A stretch of 64,000 bases of DNA. Origin: Pseudoalteromonas marina (GTDB lineage Bacteria > Pseudomonadota > Gammaproteobacteria > Enterobacterales > Alteromonadaceae). The notes beneath the pieces were generated by a model. The model did no database searches. It had not been told where the DNA came from and worked only from the letters and a program-made list of their open reading frames with translations. Both the position numbers and the translations under genes were made by a program. Positions 17,001 to 28,042 of the stretch are shown piece after piece. Every line of letters begins with the position of its first letter. The first letter of the stretch is position 1. The stretch lies in contig NZ_AHCB03000005.1 in NCBI RefSeq assembly GCF_000238335.3, positions 496,001-560,000 on the forward strand, in the 5' to 3' direction.

Positions 17001-17225
17001 TTAATCTGCAGGTCCAAGGTAGGCAAAACGAGGTATAGTTTTGCCCTCTTTTTCAACGGTTTCTAAAAACATACTAAGTGGTCGTGCCCAAATACCGAAC
17101 TCACCATATAAGGCTTGGTATATCACCAATTGTTCGTCTGTTTCGCTATGTGTTGCCTGATATAAAACTTTGTACTGCGGGCCTTTGTAGTGTTGATATA
17201 AACCCAGTTTTAGTGCTGTAGTCAT
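17001..17225 (-). CDS. DUF1653 family protein
   Basis: This 74-residue protein matches DUF1653 throughout: GLYQHYKGPQYKVLYQATHSET, then LVIYQALYGEFGIWARPLSMFLETVEKEGKTIPRFAYL. The family is a small single-domain cytoplasmic protein of unknown function, widespread in proteobacteria. The gene is 52 bp upstream of the MoxR start on the same strand and could lead that operon. It diverges from the DUF2947 gene across about 60 bp that must hold both promoters. Confidence 0.9.
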   Translation of the reverse strand: MTTALKLGLYQHYKGPQYKVLYQATHSETDEQLVIYQALYGEFGIWARPLSMFLETVEKEGKTIPRFAYLGPAD

Positions 17226-17285
17226 GCTTCAATCTCTTGTATAATTTGTGTTTGCACTTTTAATGCTAACTAATTTGCCAATATT

Positions 17286-17765
17286 ATGAACTATATTTCG
17301 TTAGATGATTACAGAAAAGCGTGGGTTTTTCGCCATAAAGACATTCCGGTATCAAGTGATGACGCAGCTAAAATAAAACCAATGAGCGACGAGCGCGCTG
17401 CTGTGCTTTGGAGCACAATGGTAAGCCGGGAGTTTGACCACCCCGACTTTTTTGATGACAGTATGTGGTGCGGTCAAGATAAAAGTTTTAGTGATGAAGT
17501 TAACTGGGAAGCAGCTTGGGAAAATGGCGATGCTTTACCACCTCAAGAAATTTTAGAGTTTTTAGGGTGGGAAGCAAATACCACGGTATATTTTTGTATG
17601 GCGCGCGATAATGTTATTGAAACAACGTTTGACGTATTTAAACGTAATTGGCAAAACTTTATGTTTTTAGCCGATGGCAGTTTACTAGTTGGTAAAAAGC
17701 GCAACAGTGTTGTGCAATTTTTAGAGTCGGGTAAAGCTAAGTTAGGTGAAAAACCAAGCGCTTAA
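17286..17765 (+). CDS. DUF2947 family protein
   Basis: The 159-residue soluble protein begins MNYISLDDYRKAWVFRHKDIPVS and is rich in Trp, Asp and Glu (SMWCGQDKSF, NWEAAWENGDALPPQEI), which fits the uncharacterised gammaproteobacterial family DUF2947. The tail RNWQNFMFLADGSLLVGKKR is also typical. There is no signal peptide or membrane segment and no catalytic motif that I can name. It diverges from DUF1653 and is followed 74 bp later by another unknown gene. Confidence 0.85.
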   Translation: MNYISLDDYRKAWVFRHKDIPVSSDDAAKIKPMSDERAAVLWSTMVSREFDHPDFFDDSMWCGQDKSFSDEVNWEAAWENGDALPPQEILEFLGWEANTTVYFCMARDNVIETTFDVFKRNWQNFMFLADGSLLVGKKRNSVVQFLESGKAKLGEKPSA

Positions 17766-17839
17766 TTTATTATGTGTGCTTAAAAACTATTCAGCACTAT
17801 GTTATAAAACAGTTATCTGAATGTTTTTGAGTAAAGCAA

Positions 17840-18472
17840 TTGGTCGCGAAAAATCAGTCACTTGGTGAACAGCAGCAAGTTGAAATTTGGCAAACTGATG
17901 CGCAAAAGGCGCTATATGCGCAGTTGTGCAATGCATTTTATCAGCGAGAAGTTCAGCGTTTAGTCGCCGAACCTAATGCCGATAAGCTGCGTAGGCAGTT
18001 AAAAAGTTTGCCTTATTACATTGAACGAGCTGCATCGCTTGTAGTAAACGGGCATTCGCCTTTTACGCTTGATGCACAAAATGGCTCGTGGCTCGAAAAA
18101 CAAAAAGCAACGCCGCCCGATGTAAATAAACAAGCCAATGAACTTTTTTTTCAAGCGCATGCCAAAGTGGGACTAATTGTTCCGGTGATAGTAAACCAGT
18201 ACGACAAATTACATCTTAGGATAGACAGTATTGATCAGGTGTCTGAAAACAAGTTGCATTGCAACGAGCTAGGGTGGTTTGATTTTTTAGGTAACGGCCT
18301 AGAGCAGCAATATGCACAACTTTTAAAGCCAAGTAAGTTGAGTTTAGCTGCAGCGTGCTGTGGGCATCAGTGGCAGTTTTCAAAGCGTTGCACACCACGT
18401 GTATTATCATTACGTGAAATGCTACTGGCAGGGAATATTAATTGGCGCAATATAAAACGCCCGTTAGCTTAG
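17840..18472 (+). CDS. Unknown protein upstream of ftsB
   Basis: This frame encodes 210 residues if it starts at the TTG at 17840; no in-frame ATG lies near and the ribosome site is poor, so the start is uncertain. The protein looks soluble. An N-terminal helical half (QKALYAQLCNAFYQREVQRL, LPYYIERAASLVVNG) precedes a mixed half with HLRIDSIDQV and a Cys/His-containing AAACCGHQWQFSKRCTPRV that might bind metal. No family is recognised. It ends 40 bp before ftsB and may be co-transcribed with it. Confidence 0.7.
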   Translation: MVAKNQSLGEQQQVEIWQTDAQKALYAQLCNAFYQREVQRLVAEPNADKLRRQLKSLPYYIERAASLVVNGHSPFTLDAQNGSWLEKQKATPPDVNKQANELFFQAHAKVGLIVPVIVNQYDKLHLRIDSIDQVSENKLHCNELGWFDFLGNGLEQQYAQLLKPSKLSLAAACCGHQWQFSKRCTPRVLSLREMLLAGNINWRNIKRPLA

Positions 18473-18512
18473 TTAAGTTAAAACTTTTAAATTATTAAAT
18501 AAGGAGTGTTAA

Positions 18513-18800
18513 ATGCGTGTTTTTCAAGTGTGCTTACTGTGCTTAGCACTGTTTGTTCAATACAGGTTATGGTTTGGTCAAAATGGTGTGCAAGATTACT
18601 CGCGCTTAAAAGGAGCGGTGGCAACCCACCAAGACACTAACGAAAAGTTGATAAAACGTAATAAAGTGCTCAAAGCCGACATAGAAGATTTAAAGCTTGG
18701 TCTTGAGGGCATTGAAGAACGTGCCCGAAACGAATTAGGAATGATTAAGCCGGACGAAACATTTATTCGTGTTTTACCGGGCAACCAATATGAGAAATAA
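18513..18800 (+). CDS. ftsB: Cell division protein FtsB
   Basis: FtsB is a bitopic inner-membrane protein of the FtsQBL divisome complex. The 95-residue product has one N-terminal helix (residues 3-20, with the family's YRLWFG end), then a leucine-zipper-like coiled coil (NEKLIKRNKVLKADIEDLK), then EERARNELGMIKPDETFIRVL, the conserved FtsB segment that contacts FtsQ. AAGGAG precedes the ATG. It overlaps ispD by 11 bp, the standard ftsB-ispD-ispF arrangement. Confidence 0.95.
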   Translation: MRVFQVCLLCLALFVQYRLWFGQNGVQDYSRLKGAVATHQDTNEKLIKRNKVLKADIEDLKLGLEGIEERARNELGMIKPDETFIRVLPGNQYEK

Positions 18801-19491
18801 ACAAACTATCGTTGCGATTGTACCCGCAGCAGGTGTAGGCAGCAGAATGCAGCACAATGCACCTAAACAATATATACAGTTAGCGGGTAAAACAATTTTA
18901 GAACACACCCTAACTAAACTATCTCAATTACCACAACTACAAACTATTGTTGTTGCCCTTAGCGATACAGACCCATACTTTGATGAACTACCATTAACCG
19001 ATGCGCGCATTGTTCGTTCAAGTGGTGGCAAAGAACGTGCTGATTCAGTACTTAATAGTTTGTTATTTTTAGCACCCAATCCCCCTGATTGGGTATTAGT
19101 GCACGATGCAGCGCGCCCATTGGTTGACCTAGCAGACATAGAGCGCCTTATTAGTGAGTGCCTTAGTGAAAATGAAGGCGGGATTTTAGCCAGTAAAGTA
19201 AAAGATACCATCAAACGCGGCGATACACACTCAAAGCAAACCGTCCCCCGAGACGACCTATGGCAAGCGCTTACCCCTCAATTTTTTAAGTACAGTGACC
19301 TTAAAAATGCGCTGCAAAATGCGCTACAAAGTGGGGTGCCTATTACCGACGAAGCCAGTGCAATTGAGTGGGTAAACAAACCAGTAAAACTTATAGCGGG
19401 TCGTAGCGATAATATTAAAATAACCACGCCAGAAGATTTAGCTTTGGCAGGGTTTTTATTAAATAAACAACAAAACGAGAGTGCAGTATGA
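18790..19491 (+). CDS. ispD: 2-C-methyl-D-erythritol 4-phosphate cytidylyltransferase
   Basis: IspD joins CTP to methylerythritol 4-phosphate in the MEP isoprenoid pathway. From the ATG at 18790 it is 233 residues, close to E. coli IspD (236). A GTG seven codons upstream is possible but has no better ribosome site. Signatures are the CTP-binding [11 protein letters not shown], the PKQY loop, [10 protein letters not shown] and the C-terminal [12 protein letters not shown]. It overlaps ftsB upstream and ispF downstream (ATGA), so the three genes are probably translationally coupled. Confidence 0.96.
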   Translation: MRNKQTIVAIVPAAGVGSRMQHNAPKQYIQLAGKTILEHTLTKLSQLPQLQTIVVALSDTDPYFDELPLTDARIVRSSGGKERADSVLNSLLFLAPNPPDWVLVHDAARPLVDLADIERLISECLSENEGGILASKVKDTIKRGDTHSKQTVPRDDLWQALTPQFFKYSDLKNALQNALQSGVPITDEASAIEWVNKPVKLIAGRSDNIKITTPEDLALAGFLLNKQQNESAV

Positions 19492-19985
19492 TACGAATTG
19501 GCCATGGTTTTGACGTACATAAATTTGGCGGCGAAGGCCCGTTAACTATTTGTGGCGAAAAAATTGATTACCCACAAGGCTTTTTAGCACACTCAGATGG
19601 CGATGTAGCTATTCATGCATTATGTGATGCTATTTTAGGTGCACTCGCTATGGGCGATATTGGCAAGCACTTTCCTGATACAGCCAGCGAATATGAAAAT
19701 ATAGACAGCCGTATTTTGCTTCGTCATGTTGTTAAGTTAGCTAAAGAGCAAGGCTATGTATTAGGAAACGGCGATGTCACCATTGTGGCACAAGCACCAA
19801 AAATGCTGCCGCACATACAGGCTATGCGTGTAAATCTAGCTAATGATTTAAACTGCGATCTTAGCCAAATAAATGTTAAGGCTACGACAACTGAAAAGTT
19901 GGGTTTTGAAGGACGTAAAGAAGGTATTTCTAGTCATGCCGTGGTTATTATGAGTAAAGAGCTTGCGAGTACAAAAAACGCATGA
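19488..19985 (+). CDS. ispF: 2-C-methyl-D-erythritol 2,4-cyclodiphosphate synthase
   Basis: IspF closes the cyclodiphosphate ring in the MEP pathway. The 165-residue product is of usual length. The zinc ligands Asp8 and His10 are in GHGFDVHKF, the third His and the loop are in [17 protein letters not shown], and the CDP-binding [17 protein letters not shown] is complete. The start codon overlaps the ispD stop as ATGA and its own stop overlaps truD by four bases, indicating tight coupling. Confidence 0.97.
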   Translation: MIRIGHGFDVHKFGGEGPLTICGEKIDYPQGFLAHSDGDVAIHALCDAILGALAMGDIGKHFPDTASEYENIDSRILLRHVVKLAKEQGYVLGNGDVTIVAQAPKMLPHIQAMRVNLANDLNCDLSQINVKATTTEKLGFEGRKEGISSHAVVIMSKELASTKNA

Positions 19986-21034
19986 GCGACTTAAATTATT
20001 TATACGGCGCACCGCTTTCAAAAGCTGACTTTAAAACCACAGCAGAAGACTTTATGGTAGATGAAGATCTAGGTATAGAGTTTACAGGTAACGGTGAGCA
20101 TGTATGCTTGCAGGTGGTTAAAAAAGGCGAAAACACACAATACGTGGCTAAAATTATCGCGCAAAAAGCCGGTGTATCCCCTCGCGATGTAAGCTACGCG
20201 GGCATGAAAGATCGTCATGGTGTATGTAGCCAATGGTTTAGTGTAAAAGTGCCCATTAAAAAGCATATAGATTTTACAGAGTTAAATAGCGAAAGCATTT
20301 TTATAGTGTCGCAACAGCGCCACGAGCGTAAATTACGCACCGGTTGCCACAAGGGCAATAAATTTACCATTACCCTTCGTAATGTTACCGAGCCGCTTGA
20401 TATATTATGCCGCATAAATGCTGTGCGTGCTGGTGTGCCAAATTACTTTGGCGAGCAGCGTTTTGGCCGCGATGGGCATAATTTAGTTATGGCCGAAAAA
20501 ATGTTTGCCGGCGAGCGTATTCGCGATAAGAAGCTACGCGGTATTATAATTTCAGCTGCGCGTTCACATATTTTTAATCAACTTGTAAGTTTACGTGTAA
20601 AAGAACACGGTTTAGCTAAAACTATGCACCGCGAAGTATTTATGCTCAGCGGCAGTAATGCATTTTTTGAAGATGCAATTAACGACGAAAACATAGCACG
20701 TTTAGCCTCTGGCGATATTGTAATGTCGGCACCAATGGCAGGCAAAAGTGATAAAGGGTTAACTGAGCAAGAAAAAATATGGCTTAAACCCTATCAGGCA
20801 TGGTGTGAAGGCCTGGGTGAATTAGGGCTTAAAAACGAGCGTAGAATGTTGCGTTTGATTCCTGATAACTTGGCAGTAGAAACACTTGATAACACCACAC
20901 TTAAGCTGAGCTTTGGTTTACCTAAAGGATGTTTTGCAACCGCATTACTACGTGAACTGGTGGACTATACAGATGCAAGTCCAAAAGAGCGAAAAGAAAA
21001 GGATAATGGCATAAATGAAGATACTATTAAGTAA
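19982..21034 (+). CDS. truD: tRNA pseudouridine(13) synthase
   Basis: TruD makes pseudouridine 13 in tRNA-Glu. The 350 residues match the family. The catalytic Asp lies in [16 protein letters not shown], followed by the TruD signatures [15 protein letters not shown] and [15 protein letters not shown], with the insertion domain in the C-terminal half. It overlaps ispF upstream by four bases and surE downstream by 20. The last residues ([16 protein letters not shown]) are read in another frame as the surE start. Confidence 0.97.
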   Translation: MSDLNYLYGAPLSKADFKTTAEDFMVDEDLGIEFTGNGEHVCLQVVKKGENTQYVAKIIAQKAGVSPRDVSYAGMKDRHGVCSQWFSVKVPIKKHIDFTELNSESIFIVSQQRHERKLRTGCHKGNKFTITLRNVTEPLDILCRINAVRAGVPNYFGEQRFGRDGHNLVMAEKMFAGERIRDKKLRGIIISAARSHIFNQLVSLRVKEHGLAKTMHREVFMLSGSNAFFEDAINDENIARLASGDIVMSAPMAGKSDKGLTEQEKIWLKPYQAWCEGLGELGLKNERRMLRLIPDNLAVETLDNTTLKLSFGLPKGCFATALLRELVDYTDASPKERKEKDNGINEDTIK

Positions 21035-21779
21035 CGATGATGGCGTTAATGCTAAAGGCATAGCGGTCTTATATAACGCGCTTACAAAAATTGCAGACGT
21101 CACTTTGGTGGCACCCGATCGCAATTGCAGTGGTGCAAGTAACTCGCTCACATTAATGAATCCATTGCGTGCAACAACTCTTGAAAATGGGTTTATGTCA
21201 GTTAATGGTACGCCAACCGATTGCGTTCATTTAGGTGTTAATCAGCTTGTTGATCAAAAACCAGATTTAGTTGTGGCAGGCATTAATCATGGCGCCAATT
21301 TAGGTGATGATACGCTTTATTCAGGCACTGTTGCTGCAGCGACCGAAGGTCGTCATTTGGGGTTGCCTGCTATTGCAGTTTCACTTTGCTCACACAATGG
21401 CGAGCACTTTGAAACAGCGGCTGCGGTAACAGTTAATATAATTAAAGAACTTGCATCGCACCCATTACCAAAAGACCAAATTATTAATGTTAATGTGCCA
21501 GATGTTCCACTAAGTGAATTAAAAGGTGTGCAGGTTACGCGTTTAGGCGCTCGGCATAAAGCTGAAACTATGACCAAGCAAACAGACCCTTGGGGTCGAA
21601 GTATTTACTGGTATGGCTCGCTTGGCACAGAGAGTGATGCAGGTGAAGGAACTGATTTTTACGCCATTAATAATGGTTTTGCATCGGTTACACCACTCAG
21701 TGTTGATATGACCGCACACAATAGCATTAAGGCAGTTGGGGACTGGTTATCTAATTTGGAGATAAATCGTGCTCGCTAA
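21015..21779 (+). CDS. surE: 5'/3'-nucleotidase SurE
   Basis: SurE is a metal-dependent nucleoside monophosphatase used in stationary phase. The 254-residue product starts [16 protein letters not shown], holding the metal-binding Asp pair, and continues with [14 protein letters not shown] (metal Ser and Asn), [11 protein letters not shown] and [27 protein letters not shown]. The order truD-surE-pcm-nlpD-rpoS is conserved in gammaproteobacteria. It overlaps both neighbours. Confidence 0.97.
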   Translation: MKILLSNDDGVNAKGIAVLYNALTKIADVTLVAPDRNCSGASNSLTLMNPLRATTLENGFMSVNGTPTDCVHLGVNQLVDQKPDLVVAGINHGANLGDDTLYSGTVAAATEGRHLGLPAIAVSLCSHNGEHFETAAAVTVNIIKELASHPLPKDQIINVNVPDVPLSELKGVQVTRLGARHKAETMTKQTDPWGRSIYWYGSLGTESDAGEGTDFYAINNGFASVTPLSVDMTAHNSIKAVGDWLSNLEINRAR

Positions 21780-22407
21780 TTACACGCGAAGTGCGAAAGC
21801 GTTATCAGATTTACTTAAACGTGAAGGTGTTGAGGATCAAGGCGTACTTGATGCCATTGCAGGTATACCTCGTCATTTATTTATTGACGACGTGTTGCAG
21901 CATAAAGCTTATGAAAATACAGCGCTACCTATTGGGCAAGGGCAAACTATTTCGCAGCCTTATATTGTAGCCCGTATGACGGAGCTTTTGAGGTTGGCCG
22001 GTGTGTGCGATAAAGTATTAGAAATCGGCACGGGCTCTGGCTATCAAACAGCGGTATTGGCTAAAACGTTTACTAACGTTTATTCTGTTGAGCGGATCAA
22101 AGCTTTGCAATGGCAGGCTAAACGGCGTCTGCAGCAGCTTGATTTATACAATGTAACAATGAAACATGGAGATGGCTGGCAAGGTTGGCAATCTCAAGCA
22201 CCATTTGACGGCATTATTGTTACGGCTGCGGCTGCCACCTTACCTCAAGGTTTGTTAAGTCAACTTGCTGATGGCGGTGTATTATTAGCGCCGGTTGGCG
22301 AAGCTGATCAAAAATTAATAATGGTTATTCGAAAGGGCGAAAGCTTTACAGAGCATGTTATTGCACCAGTAAGATTTGTACCTTTGGTACCTGGTGATAT
22401 TGAATAG
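21769..22407 (+). CDS. pcm: Protein-L-isoaspartate O-methyltransferase
   Basis: Pcm methylates isoaspartyl residues of aged proteins with SAM, allowing their repair. The 212 residues are typical. The isoaspartate-binding segment [18 protein letters not shown] is followed by the SAM motif [15 protein letters not shown], then [21 protein letters not shown] and the family ending RFVPLVPG. It overlaps surE by 11 bp. Confidence 0.97.
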   Translation: MLANYTRSAKALSDLLKREGVEDQGVLDAIAGIPRHLFIDDVLQHKAYENTALPIGQGQTISQPYIVARMTELLRLAGVCDKVLEIGTGSGYQTAVLAKTFTNVYSVERIKALQWQAKRRLQQLDLYNVTMKHGDGWQGWQSQAPFDGIIVTAAAATLPQGLLSQLADGGVLLAPVGEADQKLIMVIRKGESFTEHVIAPVRFVPLVPGDIE

Positions 22408-22416
22408 GAATTCACT

Positions 22417-22995
22417 TTGAAGTTGTTTACTAAGTTGTACGATATGGCCCTAGTATGGGCAAAGCACCGCCATGCGGAGCGTTATTTAGCAGGAATGAGT
22501 TTTGCCGAGTCTGTTTTTTTCCCTATCCCACCCGATGTAATGTTAGCGCCAATGTCGCTGGCTCAACCTAGTAAGGCGTGGCGTTTTGCTAGCTTCGCAA
22601 CGATTGCATCTGTACTGGGCGGGGTAATTGGCTATTTACTTGGTTTTTGGCTTTTTGAACCTGTTGTAGAGCCGCTAATTGCACAGATGCATTGGCAAGA
22701 AAAGTTTGATGTAGCATTAAATTGGTTTAAAGAGTATGGCGTTTGGGTGGTGTTCTTAGCTGGTTTTTCACCCATACCCTATAAAGTATTTACAATTGGT
22801 GCGGGCGTTTTACAGATGGCGTTTTTACCATTTTTAATTGCTTCTGCAATCGGGCGCGGTGCTCGGTTTTTTCTAGTTGCTGCGCTTATGAAATGGGGCG
22901 GAGCGCAAATGGAGAAAAAATTACGTCAGTATATTGAAGTGCTTGGCTGGGGATTAGTAATATTAATAGCCGTTGCGTACTTTTTGTTGCGTTAA
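22417..22995 (+). CDS. yqaA: DedA-like inner-membrane protein YqaA
   Basis: The 192-residue protein belongs to the YqaA branch of the DedA/VTT superfamily of membrane proteins linked to lipid scrambling and envelope homeostasis. It has the motif ESVFFPIPPDVMLAPMSLA, a glycine-rich re-entrant-like segment (GGVIGYLLGFWLFEP), GFSPIPYKVFTIGAG and about four hydrophobic helices. The start is a TTG at 22417, chosen because AGGA lies the right distance upstream and the product then starts like its homologues. It lies between pcm and nlpD, as in many Alteromonadales and vibrios. Confidence 0.9.
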   Translation: MKLFTKLYDMALVWAKHRHAERYLAGMSFAESVFFPIPPDVMLAPMSLAQPSKAWRFASFATIASVLGGVIGYLLGFWLFEPVVEPLIAQMHWQEKFDVALNWFKEYGVWVVFLAGFSPIPYKVFTIGAGVLQMAFLPFLIASAIGRGARFFLVAALMKWGGAQMEKKLRQYIEVLGWGLVILIAVAYFLLR

Positions 22996-23036
22996 GCTAT
23001 ATAAAATAATGTTACTTAAACATGGAGAAAAGCACG

Positions 23037-23861
23037 ATGAATAGACAATTTATGCTTTATGTTGCTTTGTTCATTAGTGTTTTTCTCTTTGGTTGTTCAT
23101 CTCGCCATGTTCCAGCGCCCGTTAGTAGCTTAAATAATAATGTTAATGACTCAAACCATTTGATTAACATTGTAGATGGCAAATATACAGTACAAAAAGG
23201 AGATACACTTTATTCAATCGCATTTAGCGCAGGAAAAGACTTTAGAGAACTTGCTAAAAACAACTTAATTTCAAGTCCTTATGTTATATATCCAGGCCAG
23301 TCAATCTCTCTCTCTCCCACTATAAAAAAAATTAAAAGCTCAGAAAAGTATACGAATTCGAGTAAAAAGTCTAGAAAAAACATACAAAATAATAACAAAA
23401 AATTAAAGAAAGGACTTGATCAGCCAAAAAAACGAGAGTATGTTCAAAAACAAGCCAAATATAAAGTTAGTAACCAAAAGCAATTGTCGAGCGGTAAATT
23501 AAAGTGGTTTTGGCCAGCAAAGGGCAAAATCACCAAACGCTTTTCTAATAAGGAAAACGGCTATAAAGGCTTACAAATTACTAATAAAATGGGGGCTACA
23601 GTTTTAGCCGCTGCACAAGGAACGGTGGTGTATGCGGGTAACGCGCTTCGAGGTTATGGTAATTTAATCATTTTGAAACATAACGATGATTACCTAAGTG
23701 CTTATGCACATAACTCGAAATTACTTGTAAAAGAAAAGCAAAAAGTTAAGGCAGGACAAAAAATAGCAGAAATTGGCAATTCAGAGTCTTCGGTTACCGC
23801 GCTTCGCTTTGAAATTCGTTACCGTGGGAAAGCTGTCAATCCTGCTAAATACCTTCCTTAG
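23037..23861 (+). CDS. nlpD: Lipoprotein NlpD, LysM/M23-family activator of amidases
   Basis: NlpD is an envelope lipoprotein that activates AmiC for cell separation. The ATG at 23037 is preferred to one 15 bases upstream because GGAG falls between them. The signal peptide ends in the lipobox LFGC. A LysM domain follows (YTVQKGDTLYSIAF to YPGQSISL), then a long Lys/Asn-rich linker (about residues 95-145), then an M23 fold starting FWPAKGKITKRFS. The metal ligands of true M23 peptidases are not evident, and YGNLIILKH stands where active enzymes have His motifs, which fits an activator. The rpoS promoter of relatives lies inside nlpD. Confidence 0.93.
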   Translation: MNRQFMLYVALFISVFLFGCSSRHVPAPVSSLNNNVNDSNHLINIVDGKYTVQKGDTLYSIAFSAGKDFRELAKNNLISSPYVIYPGQSISLSPTIKKIKSSEKYTNSSKKSRKNIQNNNKKLKKGLDQPKKREYVQKQAKYKVSNQKQLSSGKLKWFWPAKGKITKRFSNKENGYKGLQITNKMGATVLAAAQGTVVYAGNALRGYGNLIILKHNDDYLSAYAHNSKLLVKEKQKVKAGQKIAEIGNSESSVTALRFEIRYRGKAVNPAKYLP

Positions 23862-23896
23862 ATTTTAGGTATTGATAATTGCTCTGGAGAAGGCTT

Positions 23897-24871
23897 ATGG
23901 CTAGCGCAGCAAAGATTGAAAAAAATATCAGCAATGACGACAAGTTTGATGAAAACACCGTTGAAGAAGCAACACCGCTACTTGAAAAAGTAGATGACGA
24001 AGACATATTTGCCAAAGAAGAAGTGACTAAAAACCTAGATGCCACCCAACTTTACTTAGGTGAAATAGGCTTCTCTCCATTATTAAGCGCTGAAGAAGAA
24101 GTATTTTTCGCGCGTAAATCCCTCAAAGGCTGTGAAGCCTCTCGTAAACGTATGATTGAGAGCAACTTACGTTTAGTTGTTAAAATTGCACGTAGATACA
24201 ATAACCGTGGACTTGCACTACTCGATTTAATTGAAGAAGGTAATTTAGGGTTAATTCGTGCTGTTGAAAAGTTTGATCCTGAACGCGGGTTTAGATTCTC
24301 GACCTATGCAACATGGTGGATACGTCAAACAATTGAACGCGCCATTATGAACCAAACACGTACTATTCGTTTGCCCATCCACGTAGTGAAAGAGCTAAAC
24401 GTTTACTTACGTACAGCGCGAGAGCTAACCCAAAAGCTCGACCATGAGCCAACAGCTGAAGAAATAGCTGAATGCCTAGATAAGCCAGTTGAAGACGTAA
24501 CCAAAATGTTACGTTTGAATGAAAAAATAGCGTCGGTTGATATGCCAATTGGTGGCGAAAACGACAGCGTGCTGCTTGATATTTTACCTGACGAAAAAGG
24601 CAACGGCCCTGAAGGTGAAGTGCAAGACACCGAAATTAATAAACACATTGTTGATTGGTTAGGAGAATTAAACCTTAAGCAACGTGAAGTGCTGGCGCGT
24701 AGGTTTGGATTACTCGGCTATGAGCCATCTACACTTGAAGATGTAGGTAGAGAAATAGGGCTAACACGAGAGCGAGTAAGACAAATACAAGTTGAAGCAC
24801 TACGTCGTTTAAAAGATATTTTGCAACAAGAAGGGTTAAGCACAGATAGTTTATTTAACCAATTTTCTTAA
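23897..24871 (+). CDS. rpoS: RNA polymerase sigma factor RpoS (sigma-38)
   Basis: RpoS directs the general stress and stationary-phase response. The ATG at 23897 follows GGAGAAGG, giving 324 residues (E. coli 330); a TTG 18 bases earlier is in frame but poorly placed. Region 1.2 reads [21 protein letters not shown], region 2 holds [34 protein letters not shown], and region 4 ends with [26 protein letters not shown]. The acidic N terminus is typical. It is separated from convergent mutS by a strong shared terminator. Confidence 0.97.
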   Translation: MASAAKIEKNISNDDKFDENTVEEATPLLEKVDDEDIFAKEEVTKNLDATQLYLGEIGFSPLLSAEEEVFFARKSLKGCEASRKRMIESNLRLVVKIARRYNNRGLALLDLIEEGNLGLIRAVEKFDPERGFRFSTYATWWIRQTIERAIMNQTRTIRLPIHVVKELNVYLRTARELTQKLDHEPTAEEIAECLDKPVEDVTKMLRLNEKIASVDMPIGGENDSVLLDILPDEKGNGPEGEVQDTEINKHIVDWLGELNLKQREVLARRFGLLGYEPSTLEDVGREIGLTRERVRQIQVEALRRLKDILQQEGLSTDSLFNQFS

Positions 24872-24902
24872 TAATAAATTTAAGGCCTAACAAGGCTTGA
24901 AT

Positions 24903-24938
24903 AAAAAATGCCGAAGAAATTATTCTTCGGCATTTTTT
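24903..24938. terminator. Bidirectional terminator between rpoS and mutS
   Basis: A perfect 16-bp stem (24903-24918 with 24923-24938) with a four-base loop begins with six As and ends with six Ts, so it can terminate transcription on both strands. Confidence 0.92.
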
Positions 24939-24939
24939 G

Positions 24940-27522
24940 TTAAAGCAACGCTTTTAATTTATAGAGCAATTCGTGTGCTTGACGAGGCGATAAGTTATCT
25001 GGGTCAATTGCACTTAATTGTTCTTCCACTAATGAAGGCTCAATAACAGCGCCATTATTAAATGAAAATGCGTGTTGCTCAGCATTAGGTGCAGTAACAC
25101 TTTGGTGATTTTCAAGTAACTTAAGCTTTTGTTTAGCTTGTGTAATTACCGCTTTAGGCACACCAGCCAGCGCGGCCACTTGTAAACCAAAGCTTTTGCT
25201 TGCCGCACCGTCTAGCACAGTATGCATAAATGCAATGGTATCATTATGCTCTATTGCATCAAGGTGAACGTTTACAAGGCCCTGCGTTTGCTCTGCAAGC
25301 TCAGTTAATTCAAAGTAGTGAGTTGCAAACAGGGTTTTAGCGGATATTTTTGATGCTAAATGATTCGCTGTGGCATATGCAAGCGAAAGCCCGTCATAGG
25401 TACTTGTACCACGTCCAATTTCATCCATTAATACCAACGACTGCGCTGTCGCATTATTTAAAATTGTGGCGGTTTCGGTCATTTCAACCATAAAGGTTGA
25501 GCGGCCAGACGCTAAATCATCACTTGCACCAATACGCGTAAATATACGATCGATATTACCTATTTTTGCGCTATCGGCAGGGACATAACAGCCGATGTGC
25601 GCCATTAATACAATAAGCGCTGTTTGGCGCATATAGGTTGATTTACCACCCATATTTGGGCCTGTAATAATTAACATTTTGCGCTGACTATTAAGCTCTA
25701 CAGGGTTTGCAATGAATGGGTCTTTCATTACCTGTTCAACAACCGGATGGCGGCCTTGTTGAATGCTAATGTTGTCGTTGTCGCAAAGCTCTGGTTTAGC
25801 ATAATTAAGTGCAAAGGCACGCTCTGCTAAGTTATTTAATACATCTAAGTCAGCAAGCGCTGCAGCCATTATTTGCAGCTGCTCAATGTGTGGGGCGATA
25901 AATTCAAACAACTCTTCGTATAGTTGTTTTTCAAGCGCGAGTGCTTTTGATTGGCTACCAAGTACTTTGTCTTCATGCTCTTTAAGCTCTGGAATAATAT
26001 AGCGTTCATTATTTTTAAGCGTTTGGCGGCGAATATAATCAGCAGGGACTAAATGTGAATTAGCGCGGCTCACTTCTATAAAAAAGCCGTGCACTCGGTT
26101 ATAGCCAATTTTTAACGTACTAATCCCAGTACGTTCACGCTCGCGTTGTTCAAGCTGCTCAAGTACATCTGTGGCACCTTTACTTAGGTTACGCCATTCA
26201 TCAAGTTCACTGTTATAACCCGGCGCAATTACGCCCCCATCACGAATAAGTACTGGCGGATTATCAATAACAGCTCGCTCTAGCAATGCTTGTAGCTCAG
26301 GTAATTCAGGTGAGTGATTGATAATACTTGTAATGCGTGGGTCGCTCGCATCACTTAATAAATTATGCAGGGGTGCAAGTGCTTGTAGAGCACTGCGCAA
26401 ACGTGTTAAATCCCTTGGGCGTGCAGTGCATAATGCTAAACGAGCTATTACACGTTCTATATCACCAATCTCTTTTAATGATTCGTGCAATTCGCCGCAC
26501 AGTTGTACGTCTAAAATTGCGCTAATAGCATTTAGACGAGAGTTCAACTCGTCTTTATTTCGAACAGGTGTATGAATGCGGCGTTTTAATAAGCGTGAGC
26601 CCATTGCTGTGGCTGTTTTATCAAGTACTTGTGCAAGCGTGTTTTCAAATCCGCCCGATAGATTAACCGTTAGTTCTAAATTTTTACGGGTAGCGGCATC
26701 TAATATAACAGCGTGTTCGTTATGCTCAAGTGTAATGGCGCGAATATGAGGCAAAGCAATGCGCTGTGTATCTTTCACGTATTGCATTAAACAGCCTGCA
26801 GCTACGAGCGCTGAGTGAGCTTTTTCTACACCAAATCCAACTAAATCTTTTGTTCCAAATTGATCGCATAATAAGTGCTGAGCCGTATCTAAGTCGAACT
26901 CCCATTCAGGGCGACGACGAGCGCCTTTAATATGCTCGATTAGATGGGTGTTTTCAAAATTTTCGCTATAAAGCAATTCTGCTGGCGATAAACGTTGTAG
27001 CGTTGAGCTTAACGCTTCGTCAGTATTGACTTCTACAACGTTAAAACGCCCAGAATTTATATCAAGATACGCAACACCGTATTGGCCTTTTTTATTTTGC
27101 CAAACAGCGGTCAGTAAGTTGTCTTGTCGTTCCTGAAGAAGCGCCTCATCTGAAATAGTGCCCGGTGTTACAATGCGCACTACTTTTCGTTCAACAGGGC
27201 CTTTACTGGTTGCGGGGTCGCCAACTTGTTCACAAATAGCAACTGATTCGCCCATTTGTACCAAACGCGCTAGGTAGTTTTCTACGGCATGATAAGGCAC
27301 ACCTGCCATAGGAATTGGGTCGCCACCGGCTTTGCCGCGCTGAGTTTGCGAAATATCGAGCAATTGAGCTGCACGTTTCGCGTCGTCAAAGAAAAGCTCA
27401 TAAAAATCACCCATACGATAAAACAATAAAATATCGCGATGCTCTGATTTTATTTTTAGATACTGCTGCATCATAGGGGTTTGTTGTTTTATAGTGTGTG
27501 GTGCAAAAAGATCAAACGACAT
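24940..27522 (-). CDS. mutS: DNA mismatch repair protein MutS
   Basis: MutS recognises mismatches and starts methyl-directed repair. The ATG at 27522 is chosen over an upstream TTG, giving 860 residues (E. coli 853). The mismatch-contacting FYxxF motif is FYELF in [14 protein letters not shown], the Walker A is [14 protein letters not shown], Walker B and signature follow in [21 protein letters not shown], and a C-terminal dimerisation tail is present. No disruption is visible, so mismatch repair looks intact. This matters for the simple repeats noted elsewhere in the window, since repair limits their slippage. Confidence 0.98.
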   Translation of the reverse strand: MSFDLFAPHTIKQQTPMMQQYLKIKSEHRDILLFYRMGDFYELFFDDAKRAAQLLDISQTQRGKAGGDPIPMAGVPYHAVENYLARLVQMGESVAICEQVGDPATSKGPVERKVVRIVTPGTISDEALLQERQDNLLTAVWQNKKGQYGVAYLDINSGRFNVVEVNTDEALSSTLQRLSPAELLYSENFENTHLIEHIKGARRRPEWEFDLDTAQHLLCDQFGTKDLVGFGVEKAHSALVAAGCLMQYVKDTQRIALPHIRAITLEHNEHAVILDAATRKNLELTVNLSGGFENTLAQVLDKTATAMGSRLLKRRIHTPVRNKDELNSRLNAISAILDVQLCGELHESLKEIGDIERVIARLALCTARPRDLTRLRSALQALAPLHNLLSDASDPRITSIINHSPELPELQALLERAVIDNPPVLIRDGGVIAPGYNSELDEWRNLSKGATDVLEQLEQRERERTGISTLKIGYNRVHGFFIEVSRANSHLVPADYIRRQTLKNNERYIIPELKEHEDKVLGSQSKALALEKQLYEELFEFIAPHIEQLQIMAAALADLDVLNNLAERAFALNYAKPELCDNDNISIQQGRHPVVEQVMKDPFIANPVELNSQRKMLIITGPNMGGKSTYMRQTALIVLMAHIGCYVPADSAKIGNIDRIFTRIGASDDLASGRSTFMVEMTETATILNNATAQSLVLMDEIGRGTSTYDGLSLAYATANHLASKISAKTLFATHYFELTELAEQTQGLVNVHLDAIEHNDTIAFMHTVLDGAASKSFGLQVAALAGVPKAVITQAKQKLKLLENHQSVTAPNAEQHAFSFNNGAVIEPSLVEEQLSAIDPDNLSPRQAHELLYKLKALL

Positions 27523-27543
27523 GTATTTACCCAAAGGCTGAAT

Positions 27544-28035
27544 ATGGAATTACATCAAGAGATTAAAACACTTGCTGCGAAATTAGGTGTTATTTTAACG
27601 GATAAATGCTTATGGATCACTACTGCTGAATCATGCACAGGTGGTGGAGTGAGTTATGCACTAACAGACACACCTGGCAGCTCGCGCTATTTAGGGCGTG
27701 CATTTGTTACTTATAGCAATGAGGCAAAGCACGAACTACTCAATGTAGCGACGAGTACGTTAGAGCAGTATGGTGCTGTGAGCGAGCAAACCGTAAAAGA
27801 AATGGCGTTGGGGGCAAAAAATCTTGCCAATGTTGACGTTGCTATTGCTATATCGGGGATAGCAGGGCCGGGTGGAGCAACACAAGATAAGCCAGTGGGT
27901 TTTGTATGGTTTTGCCTACAAATTGCAGATAAACAATTTACATTTAAGCAAATATTTAGTGGTGATAGAGCCCAAGTTAGAATGCAGGCTATTGAATTTG
28001 CTTTGAAAAATACAATTGAAAAGATAAATTTATAA
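27544..28035 (+). CDS. pncC: Nicotinamide-nucleotide amidase (CinA C-terminal domain)
   Basis: PncC hydrolyses nicotinamide mononucleotide to nicotinate mononucleotide and so recycles pyridine nucleotides. The 163-residue product is the stand-alone CinA-C domain: [36 protein letters not shown], then [22 protein letters not shown]. The ATG at 27544 fits family starts; earlier in-frame codons overlap mutS. It diverges from mutS and sits just upstream of recA, the usual pncC-recA order. Confidence 0.95.
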   Translation: MELHQEIKTLAAKLGVILTDKCLWITTAESCTGGGVSYALTDTPGSSRYLGRAFVTYSNEAKHELLNVATSTLEQYGAVSEQTVKEMALGAKNLANVDVAIAISGIAGPGGATQDKPVGFVWFCLQIADKQFTFKQIFSGDRAQVRMQAIEFALKNTIEKINL

Positions 28036-28042
28036 ATTTCGC

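Noticed and set aside
16949..17056. N-terminal extension of the MoxR protein to 17056
   Set aside because: The added residues are unlike MoxR proteins, overlap the DUF1653 gene, and a ribosome site precedes the GTG at 16948.
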